A stretch of 64,000 bases of DNA. It comes from Gnetum montanum. Lineage: Eukaryota > Streptophyta > Gnetopsida > Gnetales > Gnetaceae. The stretch lies in assembly GCA_015680685.1 (NCBI GenBank), contig MNCI01026937.1, positions 717,793-781,792 on the forward strand, in the 5' to 3' direction. The translations under genes were made by a program, and so were the position numbers. Below are positions 21,230-32,725 of this stretch, piece by piece (position 1 is the first letter of the stretch; every line of letters begins with the position of its first letter). The notes under the pieces were generated by a model. It saw only the letters and a program-made list of their open reading frames with translations, was not told where the DNA came from and ran no database searches.

Positions 21230-22318
21230 AATGACATTAGAAGAATGGAATGCATCATGGATAATGACTATAATCAGATTTAGTTACATCATGTGATACA
21301 AGTTTACTATGTTCACTTCAGTTCTCATTGAGCATATGTTGCAGATACATGTTTCTCCAAATTTGATAAACTATGGGAGAACTTAGGATTTTGCATATCA
21401 TGGATTTCCGATACACTAAAACAAAATCAATAGTGAAATTCAACTCTTCACAGAATACCAAGTGATGCATATAGATGATTGTATACATTCCATAGTCATA
21501 TCCATTTTCTTAACAAGGAAGACCATCAACTAAAATTACATTTCATTTTGTAGCTACTTTTTTTCCTCTTACCCTTGAGTTCCATGACACCTTTAGAGTA
21601 GACAGATTGACCCTCAAATAAAAAATTTATAATATTTAACATCAATCTTCTTATTACTGCAAGATGTTGTCATGAAGGCATTAAATCATACACTAATATT
21701 TTATATGCTAGTATGTCAACTACAACGGGAATCCAATGGCCACCAATGTTCAAAGAAAGACAAAAAATATGTGTCTAGATTGCAAAAACTCATCCCAACA
21801 TGTTTTATTTTTAAGCTCTATAATAATATCTATTTCTACAACAAAATTATCAACATCTTCCTCAACCAACATACCACTTTCAACATTTATGATTTATCTT
21901 TTGTTATTTTTCTTTGATCTTTGTCTTTGGTTCTTTTGATACATTTGCATCTTGCTCTTGAAGGACTTCATATAACATTGAAACATACTATTGAAGAAAA
22001 AATATTTTGTTATTCTTAAAATAGAGATAGCCAGAGAGTGACTTTTGAAGTTCCTTCAAGTACATGATGTAAACATCTATTATGTCATCATTCAGCCATT
22101 CTCTCCACCTATGTTTATATAAAGTGTTAAAAGAGTATCTCTTGCCAACATATGGGGCTAATTATGTTCTCAGAAGCTCTTTCTTGTCAAGCATACCAGA
22201 GACAAATAATTGCATCACTATATCAATTGTTGCATAATCATTAGTTAAGGTTTTAAAATCAACATTATCATCACCTACAAAATGGAAATATTAGATAACA
22301 AAGTTAGATTGCATTTCA
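21230..22318 (-). pseudogene. Ulp1-like cysteine protease (C48) catalytic domain, 3' part of a split pseudogene
   Basis: Ulp1-family proteases remove SUMO-like modifiers; plant DNA transposons often carry copies. The domain order fits: HRWREWLNDDIIDVYIMYL (22105-22050, the family's WLND motif); GGHWIPVVVDILAYKILVYD (about 21745-21685, catalytic His followed by the Asp of YD); then LPC, a stop, ENGYDYGMYTIIYMHHL (21515-21460). The canonical ending is Q, several residues, then DCG. Here the Gln position is TAA (21510-21512, one C-to-T step from CAA) and the Cys position is TAT for Tyr (21492-21494, one step from TGT). Several frameshifts also occur. The 5' portion lies beyond the inserted element, at 29118-30340. 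Confidence 0.72.
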
Positions 22319-22323
22319 CCATG

Positions 22324-23137
22324 TGATGAGTGGCAAGGTACCCCTACACTCAACCATACGAATACGAGCGTTACACGTGCGATCCAATCGAACTCCACAG
22401 ATTAAGTGCCTACACGCCTTATGGAACAGCTAAGGTTAATCAATCGTTGTCCTCCCAAACTCACTTGTATTTGTCATGGTTGTATGGTTAAGTGAGTTTG
22501 AGCTATGTGATTTTTATATCTTTTCTCTTTTATCGCCTATGCTAATGAGGGAAAGGGTGAAGAGACTAAGTAACTAACTTTAACTAACTAAGCCTTAATT
22601 AACCTAGCATCAGTATCCATTTCCACTTACCGTTTCACACACTAAACCAATGCAATGCTACTGGGATTACCAAACGTTATTTGTTATCGGGATTACCAAG
22701 CGTAATGCACATGCTCAAAGCGGTCGTACTGAATGCACTTAACTAGGAGTTAAGGGTTGAGAGAGATTTAATTAACTAATAAATAATTTAAATAATTAAC
22801 AATAATTAAAGTTCTATTTTGCTTAGTCCATGCACTACAAGGTTTATCCAAAAGCTCGTCTTTATTTCTATACACAAATGTGTGCTCAGGTACAATATTT
22901 GCTCGAATAAAGATCCATTCACTTTGGGACTCCTACTACAGGCACATGGAAATTATTCTAACTCTAGAATGGAAAAATGGCAATATTTTGGCTAAGGTCT
23001 CGATCTAGATGGAGAAACAAGGGAGAGCCACCTCTTATTTATAGAATTAACGACGCGCTACGATATCGCGTATACAATATCACGTTTGTGATATCACGGT
23101 AGATGTGATATTGCGTACACAATATCGTGGCCCATCA
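22324..23137 (-). repeat. 3' LTR of the family B element (814 bp)
   Basis: On the minus strand it starts TGATGGGCC at 23137 and ends CTCATCA at 22324. It is preceded on that strand by the purine-rich ATGGGGGTA, a likely polypurine tract. A TATA box CTATAAATAAGAGG lies at 23044-23031. The 93-bp U3 is built largely of GATATCG-type palindromes. Confidence 0.85.
23041..23137 (-). promoter_or_regulatory. U3 with GATATCG palindrome array (3' LTR copy)
   Basis: Between the TATA box and the LTR end there are about six variants of CGATATCG (for example GATATCGCG, GATATCACG, CAATATCGTGG). The same array occurs in the other LTR at 29030-29105, where GCGATATCGC and ACGATATCG are exact palindromes. This looks like a bank of binding sites for a dimeric regulator. 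Confidence 0.5.
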
Positions 23138-25213
23138 TACCCCCATGACTAAATAAAAACTTGTCCTTGAGTTTCTTACAAAATATTGGGAAGGTATGGG
23201 ATTATTAACTTGAATGGAACTAATGGTGAATGGGATGACATGTGAACGGATCATCATTACAGAACATGACAAAACTGGTGTTCACGACAATAAGGGTGAA
23301 CACTTTATACATTTGACATCAGGCCTTATTTGGAAGCTGAGAGAGAAGAAAGAAGAGAGAAGAAGTCTTCTGCTACCAATGCCAGGATTGCAACTTTTGT
23401 TGTCCATTTGTAAGCGCGCCATCAATCTTGTTCCTTGCATAACTACTTCAGCACCTATCCATTCTAAGTGTTCCCTCCAGATCAGATCCATTGTTGTATG
23501 ATTGCCATCTGCACACACAACACAGTCTTATATTAGCAAGGGTAAATGAATCGCAATGTAGAATGACAGCTTACTTCGGTGAAAGGTCCATTGGTTGAGT
23601 TGTGGTATGGTTGATTGCAGATTTTGGAGATATAATATTGGTGACTACCGAAGGTGTAGGGGTTAGGAGAAAATCGAAAAAATTGGTTCAAGACCCCCAT
23701 GACTAAGAGCAAACCTCCGGTAGTGATAGAATGGAGAAAGATGGAGAAAAAGAGACAACTGTAACGTCGGTGAAATGGATGTCAAGATGGAAATGAACAA
23801 AATAGAGTTAATTGCAACAATGTTAAGGGAAAGAATTTAACTGGTGCACCAAAAAGGAATGCCAATGGATCCTTCCTAAAGTAGGCTCATGCCCTTAATG
23901 CCCTGACAAATCCACATTCAAAGAGTCTATAGGCTCTGGGAATGTCATTTGGAACAAGAGTTAAAGTCTTAACCACAGGAATTTACGACAAAGAAAACAA
24001 TGCGTCAACCAAAATATACACTAATGATACAACTGGCAATGAGGTGAACAATGGAGAAGAATGATGAAAAGAAGAGGATGGAATGGAGTCCTAAGAACAA
24101 GGTGATGTATAGCCCCTTGTGTATTTGATGATTAATGTGACTTGGTAGATCCCATTCCAAATTCGGCCTCAAACAAACCACATCCAGTGACTTCGCATTA
24201 ATGCATTCGGCCAATCCATCCACTTGAAGTAACAAGAATGCATATCCCAAAGAGCCACCACCATTCCGACAAAACAAGGGAGGAGAAAGTAGGAAGCGAG
24301 GAAGGGCCTTAGTTAGAGGGAGCATGTTTTTAGTTTCATAACCAATGCTTGTAGCCCAAATGATTATTTCATCTAAGGGGTGTGCTTTGAATCCTTACTA
24401 TTTTTTTTTATGTTTATGCGTGAGAACCACACCATGCAAAGACTTTGTTATTTTTATTTTGATTGGCTCAGCTTCCCGATAATGCAGTAACATCGAAACA
24501 GTAAGAAAAAATCAAGAAGAAAACATCCAAGCACCCAAGAGAATGGCCAACACAAAAGCATCAAATCCCCTTGAAGTCACACCCTTTTCAATCCTTAAGT
24601 CCTTCCTTAGTTCGAGAAATACCCAGTCACTAATTCGTTGATAGTTCTTATTATTTTGAAGAAAGGGACTATACAATTCCAAGCCAAGAGAGACCATAGA
24701 GATTTATGGATGCATGGGTGATGTGGACTCATTTCCTATTATATCAAAAGAACCATACCTTAGTATCAACATCATAACTTAAAGGTAAAAACCAAACATT
24801 AGCAATCAATGGAATATAGTTCATACCATCTTCGGAGCACTTATTAAGTGAAGAATCAAACACACAAAGAAATGAAAAAGTATGAACAATGTAGAAAAAA
24901 CAAGAAAAGTTAAAGAAATTTGTAAAACAAAAATGTGTAAAACAAAAACTTAAAAGAAACTAAGGGCCTTAGTTGATCAGCATAGGTGGCCATCTCCCCT
25001 ATGACTGAATTGAAAGGGAGAGATCCAAAATAATGAGCGTTTGTTTGAATTTTTTAGAAGTTTCCAACTTCTCTCAATTGATGTTTTTAGGTTAAGGGTT
25101 GGAAGTTGGTGACACTCATACTCCAGTGTATCTATGCTTTCGACGTGATTGCAAATTGTTCCCCCAGTTAGTTCCATGCATGTTGGTGAATTGCTCTCTG
25201 TATTAGCTATCAA
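23138..25213. other. Non-coding 3' spacer of the family B element
   Basis: About 2.1 kb between protease and 3' LTR, where an autonomous gypsy element would have RT, RNase H and integrase. None of their motifs is present in any frame, and the short ORFs are not recognisable. Confidence 0.55.
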
Positions 25214-26400
25214 TCACTGGGTATTTTCTTGTTGTGTGGTTGCTATATATAGGCACTTTTGTATGTTAGTCTCTTGGGCACATCGGTTGTATACAAGAAA
25301 TGTTGAGCACTCCTGTAAGTCATCACCCTCAATATCACTATATGTGATGCATGGAACTTTCTTCTTCTCGATCTTTCCATAAATATTTTCCTTAGATATT
25401 TCCAGGGAAAGATCACAGATTTCTAGGCATGCATTTATGGTACTGAGCCATGCCCTCCCCATTATAATTGGAAAGTTCCCTTTATTATTGTTAACTTCTA
25501 TCACTAGAAAATTAGCTAGGTATGACAACCACACACAGTGGTAACAATGTCCTCCACAAGTCTCAAGGGGACAGTGATGGACTGGTCATCCAGCTCTAAT
25601 TAAATGTTACTCTTCCTTAATGGAGGTAGGTTCTAGGCTTTGTACATCTCTTGTGATATTAAGTTGACTTCGGAACTTGAGTCCAGAAGAGCTTTACGAG
25701 GTTCATTCCTAGCAACTTGGAGGTAGATTAAGGGACTTTCGGGGTCAAAGAGTTTCCTAGGAAGGTGGCCCACCTTTATCTAGTCAATGATGGTATGTGT
25801 TAACATAACCATGTGCGTTGAGCTCTGTTGTTGGTTTGAAGGGAGATCCGAGCCTTTCTTGATGGAGGAGCGTTTAGAGGCTCAACCTCTTATGGTTGTG
25901 AGAACTTATTTGGGCTTTTGGTTTTAAAGAAATGTCTTCTCTTTGTATGGTTGTCAGAACCAATAGAAGGTTGAAGGTTTACAGCTCTCATAGCATTACG
26001 TTGTTGCGGTTGAGTGGGGAGTTCCCCTTGCATCGTTGGAGTAGGTGGTAGTGGAACTATCAACGTAAGAGATGCAGATGGATTCAGAGGATGGTATGCA
26101 TGTGGAGTGTCTCTTCCAGGAGAGGGAGTCCTAAAATACTCCCAAACTTGGTAGTGATGTTGTGGAGTCATGTGACTGACAGAGTCACTTGGAGAGATTA
26201 GCTGCTACACATAATAGCCATATGGGTCTAGTTGCCAGTAAGGGTATTGTTGTCTTGGTGGTGGCATCCCCCATGACCGTGGGTATTGCCACTGCTGGTG
26301 TTGCTCCATAGGTTGTGGCGGAGTTCTACTTGGATAATATGTTAATGGTTGGTGGACCTACCTTAGGTTACCTTGGGGATAAGGTAACCTTCAAGGTGCT
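25214..26400 (-). pseudogene. Pro/Gln-rich linker and aspartic protease of family B
   Basis: The linker (about 26400-25890) is rich in Pro, Gln, Tyr and His (TPQHHYQVWEYFRTPSPG). The protease (25720-25214) has KALLDSSSEVNLIS, with the catalytic Asp at 25683-25681 but Ser in place of the usual Gly or Ala after DS. It continues with SITVPLRLVEDIV and ends with PIIMGRAWLSTINA, the ILGR-like motif. One TAA after SNI interrupts it. This protease differs from the Tat type at 9902-10840, so families A and B are distinct. Confidence 0.7.
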
Positions 26401-26927
26401 TGCCATTTGTTAAGTCTTAGGTTGAGTACATACACCCCTGACTCTTGTAGATGTGAAATTATTAAGCAACATCCTTTAGGATGGTCATATTGGCAGATCT
26501 CACATCTACTATCATTGTCCATATCAAATTTCACAACCTCATCGGTGATAGTCATTTTTCCCTTACTCTTGTTACATGCATGGTCTGGGTCTCTCCTCTT
26601 TTTCTTATCATGGTCACTACTTCGCTCCTTAGACTCATCTATGATTTTTTAAAAAGTTTCGAATCTACTGTCTAAGGAGTCCCACATTTGATCTACCTTA
26701 GTTGAAACTTCGATTGTTAACTTTTAAAGCGACAAGGATTTTCTGTTCACCAACTCCTCGAGTGGTGACTCATCCTCTTCCTCACAGAATCTTACTTCCC
26801 TCTTTCAGAGGGAAGGATCGTAGTTATACTCTTCCACGATTTCTCTTTTCCATAGCTCTCCTTCTTCCTTAGCTACTTGCTCCAATAGTCTATGCACCTC
26901 ATGGGACCTAAGTTCAGATAATCTCCC

Positions 26928-28153
26928 TTAGGCATATGTCCCAAGGGTTCTTCTGGTTTCATGTCTTAGCCCATCTACGAGATGGCGTAGTTGATCCCGT
27001 TGTGTGTAACCATGGCCCGAGCAATAATGTAGCAATGCATAAAATTTTCCCATGGCAGCATCCAAGGGTTTGTGATTACCCTGCTTCCATCCTTGGATCT
27101 GCTTACATAGGTTGGACACTCGAGAGTACGTCTGATATTTTTCATTAAACATTTCTAGCATCATACTCCACCTCCTAATGGTTTCTAGTTCTAAGGACCA
27201 GTACCAACTTTCCGCTTATTTTATGAGTATCCGTGGGAACAACTTTAACTTTTGCCACTCATTTTCAATATTCTGCAAGGTGCAGGCATCGTGAAATGCC
27301 TGTAAGTGATTCTGCGGATCAACGTTGTATCCCCCCNCCCCCCCCCCCCCCCCAAATCGTGGGATATTATTCATGTCTAGTCTCTTGATCCGGCTGTCTT
27401 TTTGGTGCCTCGTAGGTATTCTAATAGCCTCCGTAATATCTAACATACTTCGGGTAGCAAGTAGGGGTTCATCGTTGTCATTTCTTTCATGGCGTCTGTG
27501 ATGCCTACGTGGTTCCCTACTTTCCCTTATTCCATGCCTAGATTCTCTAGAATGCCCTCATCCTCGCTCTCGACTCTCTCGTCAAGGGTTCTCATTATGC
27601 CTACCCTTGTGATCACGGTTGGGCTCGTTGTGACTGTGGCCTGATGTGGAAGGAGAGGGTGAATGATGCGGGAAAGTGAAGAAGAAGGGGAGCCATCGCC
27701 ATGATGATGTTTCTTACCTTCTCTTCGGTGGTTATGGCTCCGATCATGATGACGATCAGATTGCCTGTCCTTATCATTTGTTTGTGTTCCCTCATTGAAC
27801 ACTTGGTGTTCATGGGGATTAGAACCAGGGTTATGAATCATGGAGTGTAGATTCTGATACCCCACCTCTTCGCTATTGTTAGGAGGGGGAACATAATTTT
27901 GTGGGGAACCTATTGAGATAGGTTCACCACCCTTAATTTCTCTTATGATGGGCAAAGCATTATGGGGTCCTTTGCCCTTCAACAATGTGTGATAACTCTT
28001 ATGCCATGAGTCCCGTTGATGTTGTGTTGCTGTGGGATGGTAATCTCTTGTGTTGTAATCACATACAACGTATTCAGTGTATAGCTGCATCATGTCTATC
28101 TGTGCAAGAGCACGAAGGAGCATGTTAGGGACTGCCCAATCTAGGGGTAACAC
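26928..28153 (-). pseudogene. gag: Gag of the family B element
   Basis: The N-terminal part (28153-27527) has LPLDWAVPNMLLRALAQIDM, TEYVVCDYNTRDYHPTATQ and a His-rich basic stretch (RHHDRSHNHRREGKKHHHG). The capsid-like part follows (27446-26928): MLDITEAIRIPTRHQKDSR, GGYNVDPQNHLQAFHDA, MLEMFNEKYQTYSRVSNL and LRHLVDGLRHETRRTLGTYA. A C homopolymer with an N at 27331-27353 replaces the codons for the expected Gly-rich spot and shifts the frame, and the true start is lost in the palindrome. It is homologous to 15630-16760, 47237-48235 and 60000-61480. Confidence 0.78.
27331..27353. other. C homopolymer with an N inside gag
   Basis: 22 C plus one N at 27337. It sits where related gag copies encode a Gly-rich spot, so length error is likely. 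Confidence 0.9.
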
Positions 28154-28430
28154 TATGTTACCTTGCAGGTCTCTCCAATGTAGTTGTTCATCCTGATGGA
28201 GGATAAAGGTAGAATTGGGTATATACTCATCATGATGAGTATATACCCAATTCTACCTTTATCCTCCATCAGGATGAACAACTACATTGGAGAGACCTGC
28301 AAGGTAACATAGTGTTACCCCTAGATTGGGCAGTCCCTAACATGCTCCTTCGTGCTCTTGCACAGATAGACATGATGCAGCTATACACTGAATACGTTGT
28401 ATGTGATTACAACACAAGAGATTACCATCC
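28035..28430. repeat. Perfect inverted repeat, 198-bp arms with no loop
   Basis: The arms 28035-28232 and 28233-28430 are exact reverse complements around ACTCATCA/TGATGAGT and stop exactly at the N at 28431. The left arm is normal gag sequence; the right arm replaces the expected leader, PBS and LTR end. A perfect loopless palindrome next to an N suggests a fold-back read or assembly error. Confidence 0.95.
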
Positions 28431-28431
28431 N

Positions 28432-29112
28432 ACTCAATTGTATTTTTCACGGTTGTATGGTTAAGTGAGTTTGAGGTATGTGATTTTTATATCTTTTCTC
28501 TTTTATCACCTATGCTAATGAGGGGAAGGGTGAAGAGACTAAGTAACTAACTTTAACTAACTAAGTATTAATTAACCTAGCATCAGTATCCATTCCCACT
28601 TACCGTTTCACATCCTGAACCAATGCAACGCTGTTGGGATTACCAAACACTATTCGTTACTGAGATTACCAAGCGCAATGCACGTGCTCGAAGTGGTTGT
28701 ACTGAATGCACTTAACTAGGATTAAGGGTTGAGAGAGATTTAATTAACTAATAAAGCATTTAAATAATTAACAATAATTAAAGTCCTATTTAGCTTAGTC
28801 CATGCACTGCAAGGTTTATCCAAAAGCTCATCTTTATTTTCGTACACAAACGTGTGCTCAGGTACAATATTTGCTCGATTAAAGACCCGTTCACTTTGGG
28901 ACTCCTACTACAGGCACATGGAAATTATTCTAACTTTGGAATGGAAAAATGGCAAGATTTTGGCTAAGGTCTTGATCTAGATGGAGAAACAAGGGAGAGC
29001 TGCCTCTTATTTATAGAATTGACGGCATGCTACAATATCGCATACACGATATCGTAGGGAAGGATGCGATATCGCATATACGATATCGAGTACGCGATAT
29101 TGCAGCCCATCA
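28432..29112 (-). repeat. 5' LTR of the family B element, inner end missing
   Basis: It aligns with 22459-23137 along its full length and ends at TGATGGGC (29112), with its TATA box at 29016-29003. The 135 bp of U5 equivalent to 22324-22458, the PBS and the leader are absent; the sequence jumps at the N at 28431 into the palindrome. Confidence 0.85.
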
Positions 29113-29117
29113 CCGTG

Positions 29118-30340
29118 ATAGTTTCATAAATAACATAACATATCAAACGCAAATATCAAGTTTAGTTACCTATTGCTTTATGGAAATTCTTCATCTCATG
29201 GATTATTTGTTCTTTGTTGTACTTAGCAGAAACAAATAATCTTTTGGCTGCTTTGGATGTACCCATATTATTTAGATCTATTACAGACATTGACATTAAG
29301 TACATTAAATGAGAAACTTCAAAAAATAATAAAGATTTAAAGAAATAGAGAAAATGTACAACTTGATACTATTATTAGGCTCTTCTGTGATGTTGGTTCT
29401 ACTATGGTGAATGTTTTTTGCCACCAATGCATTCTTTAGCATGCATATTTTAGTATTTAGTGCAACAATTTGATCACCCATTTTCTGATTTTGAATAATA
29501 AGCTTCTCTATACAACTATTTTCATTTGCCACATGCATTTTAATTTTTGCCTTTAGTGCATTGTTCTCTTCTAACAACCGAGACTTGTCACTTTTTCGCT
29601 CCTCCACAATATTCCAAAGTTTTGCATTGCTTTTGAAATATTGATGTAATGCTCCATCACATTATCTAGCTTGTCTTCAATTGCTTTCAGAGAATACTTT
29701 TCATGACGGCACACATTTTGTGAAGAAGGTTTATCATCTTCTTTAACATCAAATAAGCTATCAAGCCTCTCGAACAATAATGCATTTCTGAAAATGCTTT
29801 CAGGCTCCAACTTCACTATATTCTAAAGTCGTGTAGGGATAACCTATATGTTATGTTTTTGCAATAATTTACTCATGATAATTGGAAAATCAAGAAACTC
29901 TCTAAAATCATTAAGGTGCCATGCCCTTCCATGTCTCCTCATTTCAAATAATATGGCTACGAGGATATCAAAAGGAAGACCTTCATTGTTATCCAATGCC
30001 CACATAAGTAAAATGACATTATTAGAAATCTTGGCTTTGATTGCTTTTACTAGAAATAAAGCCCATTGCATAAATTTTGAAAGCAACAGTAACTTTGGAT
30101 AGCAATTCGAGTTGCTATCTTTCTTATCAAATATTTGGGCATACTAAATTAAGTGATTTCACTTTTCTTCCACTATCATTCCTTGATAGCTAGCTCATTT
30201 CTACATGAAACTTATATTATATTTGCAATATCATATGTTGAAGGTGAAATTTTGACCATGTACAATAACTTGCAAAGTATTTACCCCATTTGACACACCA
30301 TCAATCAACTGTTGATGTGTAAATTTTGGACATGCCGCCA
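29118..30340 (-). pseudogene. 5' part of the Ulp1-like pseudogene
   Basis: These minus-strand fragments lead up to the insertion point. From the right: SKFMQWALFLVKAIKAKISNN and LDNNEGLPFDILVAILFEMR (30086-29844) resemble the putative plant transposon protein domain often found upstream of Ulp1. Next comes ESIFRNALLFERLDSLFDVK (29810), then a coiled coil (RLLEENNALKAKIKMHV, IIQNQKMGDQIVALNTKI; 29590-29430). The last segment before the element is KAAKRLFVSAKYNKEQIIHE. Stops and frame changes are frequent. The continuity with the catalytic domain at 22318 is inferred from orientation and the near-matching target-site duplication. Confidence 0.5.
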
Positions 30341-30627
30341 ACACTTGTGAAAACTCGTTTTAGGAGACTTTCGCCTAGGGCGCCTCCCATATGGGTACAG
30401 AAACTCAGAAATAGTCTCAGCTGGAAAGGGCTATTGGACAAAACAATAATAATAATATTATTTTTATGCAAAATATTAAAAACTTTAAATTTGATTTAGT
30501 ATTAAAAAAAAGCTTAAATTTAATTTAATATTTGAAACTTAAAATAATTTGTGCAATTTCTAGGACGATAAATAATTCAAAAATTCAAATTTTGTGGCAG
30601 AGACAGATTCGCCTACTGCAGCAACTA

Positions 30628-30687
30628 CTTGCAAGGGAGATAAGAGGCTTGCAAGGAAGATAAGAGGCTTGCAAGGAAGATAAGAGG
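30628..30687. repeat. 20-bp tandem repeat, three copies
   Basis: CTTGCAAGGAAGATAAGAGG is repeated at 30628, 30648 and 30668, the first copy differing by one base. Confidence 0.95.
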
Positions 30688-31529
30688 ACCACCCGCTGCA
30701 GTTTAGAGAAGTTCGTTGTTGCCGTGCACTCTGCCATGTCTACTGTGCTCCTGCGCCTGCCATCTGCCGTCTGCCCTGCTCCCACGCCGCGTAGGAACAG
30801 AGAGAGACACTCACATCTGCCACCTATTTTCCTCAGAGAAAACAGGTGCTACAAGTGCTGCCGATCGTCCTCAGAGAGAAAACAGGTGCTGCCCCTTGAT
30901 CGTTGATGTTATTCCCCCCTCCTGCATCTCACTTGTACGTTTTCCTACCTTTTTCTGCAACGCAGAGAGAGACTACTGTGCACGATAGACTTGCAACTGT
31001 TGAACAGGTGATGAACAGAAAATCCCCGATCACGAACAAAAAATCCTCTGATGAACAGAAAACCCCTTTCTGTTCAACAGCCAATCCTCTTCGGTGGTGA
31101 ACCGAAAATCCTCTGATCGTCGTCAGAGAATCAGGCCCCATTTTGCTGGCTGTGGGCTCCCTCCTCTTTATAGTGGGAGAAACCCTAATCCTAAACTACC
31201 AGTTGCCTTTGCCACGTCAACTGCAAAGCCAGAAACCTGAAAAAAAAAGCCTTAAATTTTATGGTTTATGTTGAAATATTTTATTTTTTTAAATGCACAT
31301 TTGCAGGTGCTCATTCTTTTTATTTTTTATGGTGGGTGACGTTCTCTTTAGCGTAGTCCTATTGCTCATGATGCTCATGATTTGTTCTGTATTAATTTAT
31401 TTTTCTTTTTAACCCAGATTCCTTTTCCCTTTTATGTTTTTTGGGTTTAGACTTGTCTTTGGTTCTTCTCGATTTTAACTTCTTGTGCCCTGAACTCTAC
31501 CAGACATATGAATAGTTCAGACTCTTAAC
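30688..31529. other. No gene recognised
   Basis: Short overlapping ORFs exist on both strands but show no known motif. The block has an imperfect 40-bp repeat around GAGAAAACAGGTGCT (30834-30895) and clusters of GAACAGAAAATCC. A TTTATAGTGGGAG near 31168 with AAACCCTAA behind it could be promoter-like; this is weak. Confidence 0.3.
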
Positions 31530-32440
31530 AGTTTTAAATTTTTGGTGACTTTTGCCTGACACTTTGAGTTGACTTGGGAATTCTCACTACCTCCCTTGTA
31601 ACAATGGAATGCGTGAGCCGAAAGACTGTGATAATGCAGAGAACAAGCAACGCGACGTTGGACACAACTGCAAAGAATATGGCAGCCAGTCTGGAGGCGA
31701 GAGAGATGTTCTCTTCTGCATAAATGATTGAAGCAATGGCTAGAGTGTTCAACGGAGATGCAGTTGCCTACCACACTAAGAATATCTCAGCCCCCAGAAT
31801 AAATTAAGCGCATAATCAATGACATGAATAGAAATAGCGCCAGAAAAAAGGCATCTCGGAGGCATCTTCAAACGCGCCAGAGATTGATTGCCAAGCAATA
31901 CCGGCACAACTTGGTGTTGCAATGAAAAGAAAATAACCAGTATGCATGTGCCTTGGAAGCAGTGACGTTGAGGGCAATTTTTGATAGTGTCACATAAAGT
32001 ACCACGTAATGCACCATTCCAACTGAGAAAAAAATAAGGCAACTTCCTTCCAACCAGTTTTTGCTAATAATATTGTCCCTATAAAATTCCCCAACACAGA
32101 AATATGGTTGTTGGGTTTGCTCTTTTGGAGAGCATTCTGCTTTTGCCACCTAAATACCACTGTCCATATATTTTAAGCTCCAACATCACTATTGGTGCTG
32201 TAAGAACCACTGCTACCCAGGGGCTAACAGGTATTTTTGAATTATAAATAGAAGTTGGAACAGAGAGAACCTGTAAAGATGCTGAAATCCATGGGACAAA
32301 TAGGTAATTTGATTTTATCCTGTGCAAGCATTCCTTCTTGACTATTTCCATGTGAAACAGGCATTTCAATATGTAGGTGAAGGAGAGTGCAACGAGGAAA
32401 AACAAAGACAAAATCCATATGGTGACATGAATGACCTCTG
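31530..32440 (-). pseudogene. S-type anion channel (SLAC1/SLAH family) pseudogene, C-terminal half
   Basis: SLAC/SLAH proteins are plasma-membrane anion channels with ten helices. Conserved blocks appear in order on the minus strand: LFFLVALSFTYILKCLFHME, NYLFVPWISASLQVL, VVLTAPIVMLELKIYGQWYL and ANPTT (32420-32110), then GNFIGTILLAKTGWKE, SVGMVHYVVLYVTL, FLFIATPSCAGIAW and TLAIASIIYAEENISLASR (to about 31690), ending near 31534. They sit in different frames; I count at least four frameshifts, so it is dead. FHMEIVKKE with NYLFVPWIS resembles the SLAH1/SLAH4 subgroup. The N-terminal helices are absent: upstream sequence becomes unrelated near 32440. Confidence 0.78.
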
Positions 32441-32520
32441 TTGCTTATCGAAATACTATTGTTTTAATGGTGGTCACTCTTGATCAAGGCCCTATGCCTA
32501 GCATGGGTGAGGTTGGCCTC

Positions 32521-32725
32521 AACATCAACCATTCATAAAATTTGTAAACAACATTTTCATCATAGCTACCTTCCATTATCATCCAATTATAGATTCCAAT
32601 TCTCTTTGATTCCTATGAGACACCATCAATCAACCATTCATAAAAATTGTAAACAACATTTCCATCATAGCTGCCTTCCATTATCATCCAATTATAGATT
32701 CCAATTCTCTTTGATTCCTAAGAAA
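32521..32725. repeat. 105-bp tandem duplication
   Basis: Two adjacent copies (starting at 32521 and 32626) share ACCATTCATAAAAWTTGTAA through TCTCTTTGATTCCTA with only a few differences. Confidence 0.9.

Larger units (their letters stand above)
22324..29112 (-). mobile_element. Family B LTR retrotransposon with gag and protease but no polymerase, inserted in the Ulp1-like pseudogene
   Basis: Two similar LTRs (22324-23137 and 28432-29112) flank a minus-strand gag and protease. Both outer ends read TG...CA, and five-base flanks CCATG (22319-22323) and CCGTG (29113-29117) look like a target-site duplication differing at one base. No RT, RNase H or integrase motifs occur between protease and 3' LTR, so mobilisation in trans would be needed. 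Ns at 27337 and 28431 and a perfect palindrome at 28035-28430 affect the leader and gag. Confidence 0.82.

Noticed and set aside
28035-28430. Palindrome as hairpin terminator, origin or foldback transposon
   Set aside because: Arms are exact, loopless, made of gag sequence and end at an N, which fits an artefact better.
30585-31141. Overlapping 60-90 codon ORFs on both strands
   Set aside because: They have no shared frame, no recognisable domain and no splice-consistent structure, and lie among short tandem repeats.
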